From Spirochaetaceae bacterium (GTDB taxonomy: Bacteria; Spirochaetota; Spirochaetia; Treponematales; Breznakiellaceae), in NCBI GenBank assembly GCA_031280035.1, contig JAITHJ010000002.1, positions 1 to 57,258 of the forward strand: 57,258 bases of DNA, given 5' to 3'. Both the position numbers and the translations under genes were made by a program. The notes beneath the pieces are model-generated. The model was not told where the DNA came from. It saw only the letters and a program-made list of their open reading frames with translations, and did not search any database. This document shows positions 55,708 through 57,258 of this stretch, in pieces (positions within the stretch are counted from its first letter, which is position 1; the number at the start of each line of letters is the position of its first letter).

Positions 55708-56339
55708 GCGGAAACAGCCCTAAAACCTTCCGCGCCGAATAAACCAAGAGTACCTGTCTGCCATTCATCAAGCGATTCCATAACAAGAGATTCAACTTCA
55801 TGCCAATTATCAGCTTTTGGAGCGGGCATATCACGATTTGTTGAATTTGAAAACACTATTGTTCTACAGCCATTTTTTCTAAGATTGATAATATTCCGGG
55901 GCGCGTCATCAATATATACATGGGCTCCAACAGCTCCCTTATCATTCATAAAACATATATCCCAATAGGGTATATCATGTTTATCAAGCCAGTCTACAGT
56001 CTGCGTTATTGTAGCTCTGTGAAAATATTTAAGAAAAAGCCTGTTGGTTATAATACGAATTCTGATTCCGCGTCCGGAAAGTTTTCGCAATATAGACGGC
56101 GCATCTTTTATAGGACGCATATTACTGAAAAGATTACATTGCGTTACAGCATACCTATGAAGTCTTTCATAACCGCCAAAATTGTTAATATCCCACTCAT
56201 CAAGTCCAAAACTTACATTCTCAGTAAGCTCGTTAACCGGCCTATTAAGCCATAACGCCGCCACTTCACGCATTGCGCCATAAAAATCACCAACAACTCC
56301 ATCTAAATCTACGCCGAGTATAAAGACACTCTTATTCAT
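55704..56339 (-). CDS. HAD 5'(3')-nucleotidase-like protein
   Basis: 211 residues with the NT5C-type HAD motif GVDLDGVVGDF (nucleophile Asp near residue 10), ITNRLF (motif II position) and YIDDAPRN (motif IV). Family members dephosphorylate deoxynucleotides. The C-terminus extends about 30 residues. It lies 8 bases after the FliL-like gene and couples to the aminotransferase. Confidence 0.78.
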   Translation of the reverse strand: MNKSVFILGVDLDGVVGDFYGAMREVAALWLNRPVNELTENVSFGLDEWDINNFGGYERLHRYAVTQCNLFSNMRPIKDAPSILRKLSGRGIRIRIITNRLFLKYFHRATITQTVDWLDKHDIPYWDICFMNDKGAVGAHVYIDDAPRNIINLRKNGCRTIVFSNSTNRDMPAPKADNWHEVESLVMESLDEWQTGTLGLFGAEGFRAVSA

Positions 56340-56347
56340 AAATCATC

Positions 56348-56842
56348 CTAATTGATAATCATAAAATCCGTAAAATAAAGAGACTCTATATGCCCAAGCC
56401 GCAAAACAGCGTTATATCGTTCCAACAAGATTTCTTTAAGCAGATCATCATCAGATAACTGAGGATCATTTGCCGGTATAGACGCAAGATAATCCTGCGT
56501 TATCTTACGAAAATCACGCAGACGTGCGGCAAGCTCTTCCGTCAATGCTCTGTCAGCGCTGTTATACAAGAATACGGGCGATATTATGAGCGTAGATTCC
56601 GCGCCGCTGTCTGTCTTTAAGGGAACGCGCAATCTGCCTATACCGTTAAATGTCTTTATCGACGATGCCGCTTCTGTTTCCGGCTGTTCTATGCCGTTTG
56701 CATCAGGATTCTGCGGCGCGGCACGCGGACGTATCAGCAGCGCCCACACGCTTACCACTGCGACAATCAAAATCAGCGCAAGCAAAATGATAAATAAGAT
56801 TTTATCCATACTATAAAACTTAGATTTTCCTGCGTTTTTCAT
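56348..56842 (-). CDS. fliL: FliL-like flagellar protein
   Basis: 164 residues: one transmembrane helix (ILFIILLALILIVAVVSVWALL), a linker and a periplasmic FliL domain (LIISPVFLYNSADRALTEELAARL; RYNAVLRLGHIESLYFTDFMI). FliL surrounds or strengthens the stator. It heads an operon of metabolic genes and is not next to motAB or fliM here, so it may be a paralogue. The start may be 56842 or 56809. Confidence 0.78.
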   Translation of the reverse strand: MKNAGKSKFYSMDKILFIILLALILIVAVVSVWALLIRPRAAPQNPDANGIEQPETEAASSIKTFNGIGRLRVPLKTDSGAESTLIISPVFLYNSADRALTEELAARLRDFRKITQDYLASIPANDPQLSDDDLLKEILLERYNAVLRLGHIESLYFTDFMIIN

Positions 56843-57197
56843 AACAACCGCCTATAACTGTATTATATTTCCAAACAAACAGAATGTCTATCATCTCTGG
56901 ATAAACGGACGGCTTGCGCTGTGGGCTGACAGCGTGAATGTCTTTTGTCCCAGCCGACATGTATTCTGTCTCATCCGACATGTATTCTGTCTCAGCCGAC
57001 ATGTCTTTTGTCCCAGCCGACATGTCTTTTGTCCCAGCCGGCATGTCTTTTGTCCCAGCCGACATGTCTTTTGTCCCAGCCGACATGTCTTTTGTCTCAG
57101 CCGGAATGTCTTTTGACTCAGCCGGAATGTCTTTTGTCCCAGCCGGAATGTCCTTTGTCTCAGCCGGAATGTCCTTTGTCCCAGCGCGCGCCGTCAT
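56820..57197 (-). CDS. Heptapeptide-repeat ORF upstream of fliL, doubtful gene
   Basis: 125 residues. From ATG 57197 the array is read as about eleven heptapeptides such as AGTKDIP and AETKDMS, then a unique tail (VYPEMIDILFVWKYNTVIGG). Its stop lies inside the fliL start region (23-base overlap). As with the first array the opposite strand is also open. No promoter or Shine-Dalgarno was recognised. Confidence 0.3.
   Translation of the reverse strand: MTARAGTKDIPAETKDIPAGTKDIPAESKDIPAETKDMSAGTKDMSAGTKDMPAGTKDMSAGTKDMSAETEYMSDETEYMSAGTKDIHAVSPQRKPSVYPEMIDILFVWKYNTVIGGCYEKRRKI
56938..57189. repeat. Second tandem array of twelve 21-bp units
   Basis: Units begin ATGTCTTTTGTCCCAGCCGAC at 56938 and recur every 21 bp; eleven good copies and a partial twelfth, 252 bp in all. 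The junctions form GACATGTC, an 8-bp palindrome, or its variants GGCATGTC and GGAATGTC. The sequence is unrelated to the 10540 array, but copy number, unit length and total length are the same. Confidence 0.95.
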
Positions 57198-57258
57198 GAA
57201 GTTCTTCTACACCGAAGCGGACGGCATAAAGCAATTCAACGGCAAGGTCGTTTTGAAC
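57196..57258 (+). CDS. Possible partial gene at right edge
   Basis: From ATG 57196 a plus-strand frame continues past the edge (KFFYTEADGIKQFNGKVVLN); upstream the same frame runs through the array as MSFVPAD heptapeptides from 56938. The opposite strand also has an open frame here ending at a stop inside the array (AVELLYAVRFGVEELHDG). Neither can be preferred within the window. Confidence 0.25.
   Translation, partial: MKFFYTEADGIKQFNGKVVLN

Overview
The window looks like chromosomal DNA of an anaerobic spirochaete, most likely a Treponema of the termite-gut type. Evidence: two FlaB-type periplasmic flagellins followed by FlaG and FliD, a FliL-like protein, a complete Rnf ferredoxin:NAD oxidoreductase, BspA-like and LysM surface proteins, lipoproteins, overlapping gene starts (ATGA, GTGA, TTGA) and a mosaic of GC-rich and AT-rich genes. 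No database search was possible, so genus is an inference.

Layout. 1-1.2 kb: a cut-off Abi/HEPN defence gene and a gap with a tRNA-like T-arm, perhaps the edge of an integrated element. 1.2-8.7 kb: hinT, then minus-strand nusB and a SurA/PrsA-like chaperone, and a tightly overlapped pyrimidine cluster (carB-pyrK-pyrD-pyrE; carA not present). 8.9-13.5 kb: a RecQ-like helicase, a 12 x 21-bp tandem array, an unknown protein and a glycine-rich lipoprotein. 13.7-18.8 kb: rnfCDGEAB. 19-24.4 kb: surface/secreted proteins (leucine-rich-repeat protein, EndoH-like GH18, LysM protein) and thiI. 24.5-32.7 kb: an orphan sugar-ABC ATPase, queA, a TPR protein, larB, glyS, a PLP sulfur-amino-acid enzyme and two overlapping Rrf2 regulators, the first with IscR-type cysteines.

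32.8-37.8 kb: filament genes flaB-flaB-flaG-fliD, with a near-consensus sigma-28 promoter, strong terminators and structured leaders. 37.8-41.2 kb (minus): a nikKLMQO-type nickel/cobalt ECF transporter with its own promoter and a structured leader. 41.3-43.9 kb: a membrane class III nucleotide cyclase, rlmE, and tRNA-Leu(UAA) whose 3' end overlaps the end of rlmE. 44.1-48.8 kb: a second EndoH-like lipoprotein, a 23-bp repeat array with perfect palindromes, and a minus-strand operon of a DUF1538 membrane protein, a tandem PII-like protein and an HU-like/DUF4469 protein. 49-52.2 kb: a LysM/LytM protein and a YmdB-like protein, both with eroded active sites, then leuB. 52.6-56.8 kb (minus): fliL-like, HAD nucleotidase, two aminotransferases and tag. 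The window ends in a second 12 x 21-bp array.

The most unusual items are: (1) the DUF1538/tandem-PII/HU-like operon, where a strong internal ribosome-binding site could release the second PII domain as a separate protein; (2) two unrelated 252-bp arrays of twelve 21-bp units, each open in frame and each placed directly upstream of a gene; (3) competing hairpins in the second flagellin leader, a candidate for the Termite-flg RNA class; (4) the eroded enzyme paralogues (YmdB-like, LytM-like, GH18).
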